From: an uncultured Gemella sp.
GTDB taxonomy: Bacteria > Bacillota > Bacilli > Staphylococcales > Gemellaceae
Direction of reading: 5' to 3'
Assembly (NCBI GenBank): GCA_900555985.1
Contig: USNF01000005.1
Coordinates: 1 to 60,544, forward strand
Length of the DNA: 60,544 bases
Shown: piece by piece, positions 60,305 through 60,544 of the stretch
Layout: each line of letters starts with the position of its first letter
Position numbering within the stretch: position 1 is the first letter of the stretch
Made by a program: the position numbers and the translations under genes
The notes under the pieces: generated by a model
Seen by the model: only the letters and a program-made list of their open reading frames with translations
Databases searched by the model: none
Told to the model about the DNA's origin: nothing

Positions 60305-60544
60305 TTAACCTTTTTTACCCAAAAAGAACGATACCACAGAAACTACAATCACTGCACCAACAATAGATGGGATGATAGCCATACCAGCTAGTGAAGGTCC
60401 CCAAGTGCCAAGGAGTGATTGACCTACTGATGAACCGATTAAACCGGCAAATATATTAGCAATTACTCCCATTGAGCCACCTTTTTTAGTGATTGCCCCT
60501 GCTGCAAGGCCGATAAAGCCTCCTACAATAATGGACCACAACAT
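60305..60544 (-). CDS. GlsB/YeaQ/YmgE family stress-response membrane protein
   Basis: A 79-residue protein with three or four membrane helices, Gly/Ala rich (MLWSIIVGGFIGLAAGAITKKGG, and a C-terminal GLIGSSVGQSLLGTWGPSL). Its start codon is the last three bases of the window, so the gene is complete but its promoter is outside. It heads the minus-strand Gls/AmaP/Asp23 operon seen in streptococci and other lactic acid bacteria. It may act as an envelope-stress protein. Confidence 0.85.
   Translation of the reverse strand: MLWSIIVGGFIGLAAGAITKKGGSMGVIANIFAGLIGSSVGQSLLGTWGPSLAGMAIIPSIVGAVIVVSVVSFFLGKKG

Noticed and set aside
1..60544. CRISPR arrays and complete insertion sequences
   Set aside because: No regularly spaced repeats, transposase genes or terminal inverted repeats were seen; only an integrase remnant near 58.3 kb.

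Overview
The window is AT-rich, low-GC Gram-positive (Firmicute) chromosome. Gene content and order point to the Bacillales, most likely a Gemella-like organism: ctsR-clpC-radA-yacL, secG-rnr-smpB, rel-dtd-lytH-like, class III fructose-bisphosphatase, guanine and lysine riboswitches, and an LXG/TipC-type toxin locus. The genus is inferred from gene content; no marker RNA gene is present. No tRNA, rRNA, tmRNA or CRISPR array was seen.

Layout. 1-7 kb: end of an ABC permease and its ATPase, a probably frameshifted small gene, a TraX-like membrane protein, an orphan lipoprotein, a DUF1722 gene overlapping a pyrimidine-dimer-glycosylase-like gene, a MarR regulator with a palindromic site, a luciferase-like oxidoreductase and a GNAT acetyltransferase. 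7-12 kb: a heterodimeric ABC transporter behind a Fur-box-like site (probable iron/siderophore uptake), then pyrD. 12-22 kb: guanine riboswitch with a xanthine permease, then ctsR-clpC-radA without mcsA, mcsB or disA, yacL, secG, rnr and smpB. 22-29 kb: L-lactate permease with a long leader, typA, and a two-gene unit of a YedF-like DsrE protein and a MetE-like methyltransferase. The methyltransferase is interrupted by one in-frame UGA followed by a SECIS-like hairpin. 28.4-29.6 kb: three small minus-strand genes for Ser/Asn-rich, probably exported proteins. 29.7-38 kb: sbcD, sbcC and an addB/rexB-type gene with no addA next to it. 38-41 kb: an uncharacterised esterase-esterase-ATP-grasp operon. 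41-49 kb: fbp, lysine riboswitch with a lysine permease, rel, dtd, and a LytH-position protein that has lost its catalytic residues. 49-52 kb: LXG toxin with membrane-anchored candidate immunity proteins. 52-57 kb: MarR-controlled heterodimeric multidrug-type ABC exporter. 57-60.5 kb: a small membrane protein, a GNAT gene, a tyrosine-recombinase remnant, and a minus-strand glsB-amaP-DUF2273-asp23-csbD envelope-stress operon that looks compositionally different from the rest.

The most unusual locus is 26.7-28.35 kb. A YedF-type gene (a family tied to selenium metabolism) lies directly upstream of a MetE-like enzyme whose single UGA sits where homologues, as I recall them, have Cys. A GTCA-AGGT-TGAC hairpin lies 22 nt downstream of the UGA. 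This fits a candidate selenoprotein and its accessory factor. The simpler alternative is a nonsense-mutated pseudogene; finding or not finding selA, selB, selC and selD elsewhere in the genome would largely decide. Other notable loci are the inactive LytH-like protein with a second inactive-looking domain, the LXG/TipC toxin locus, the DUF1722/DenV-like pair, and the esterase/ATP-grasp operon.
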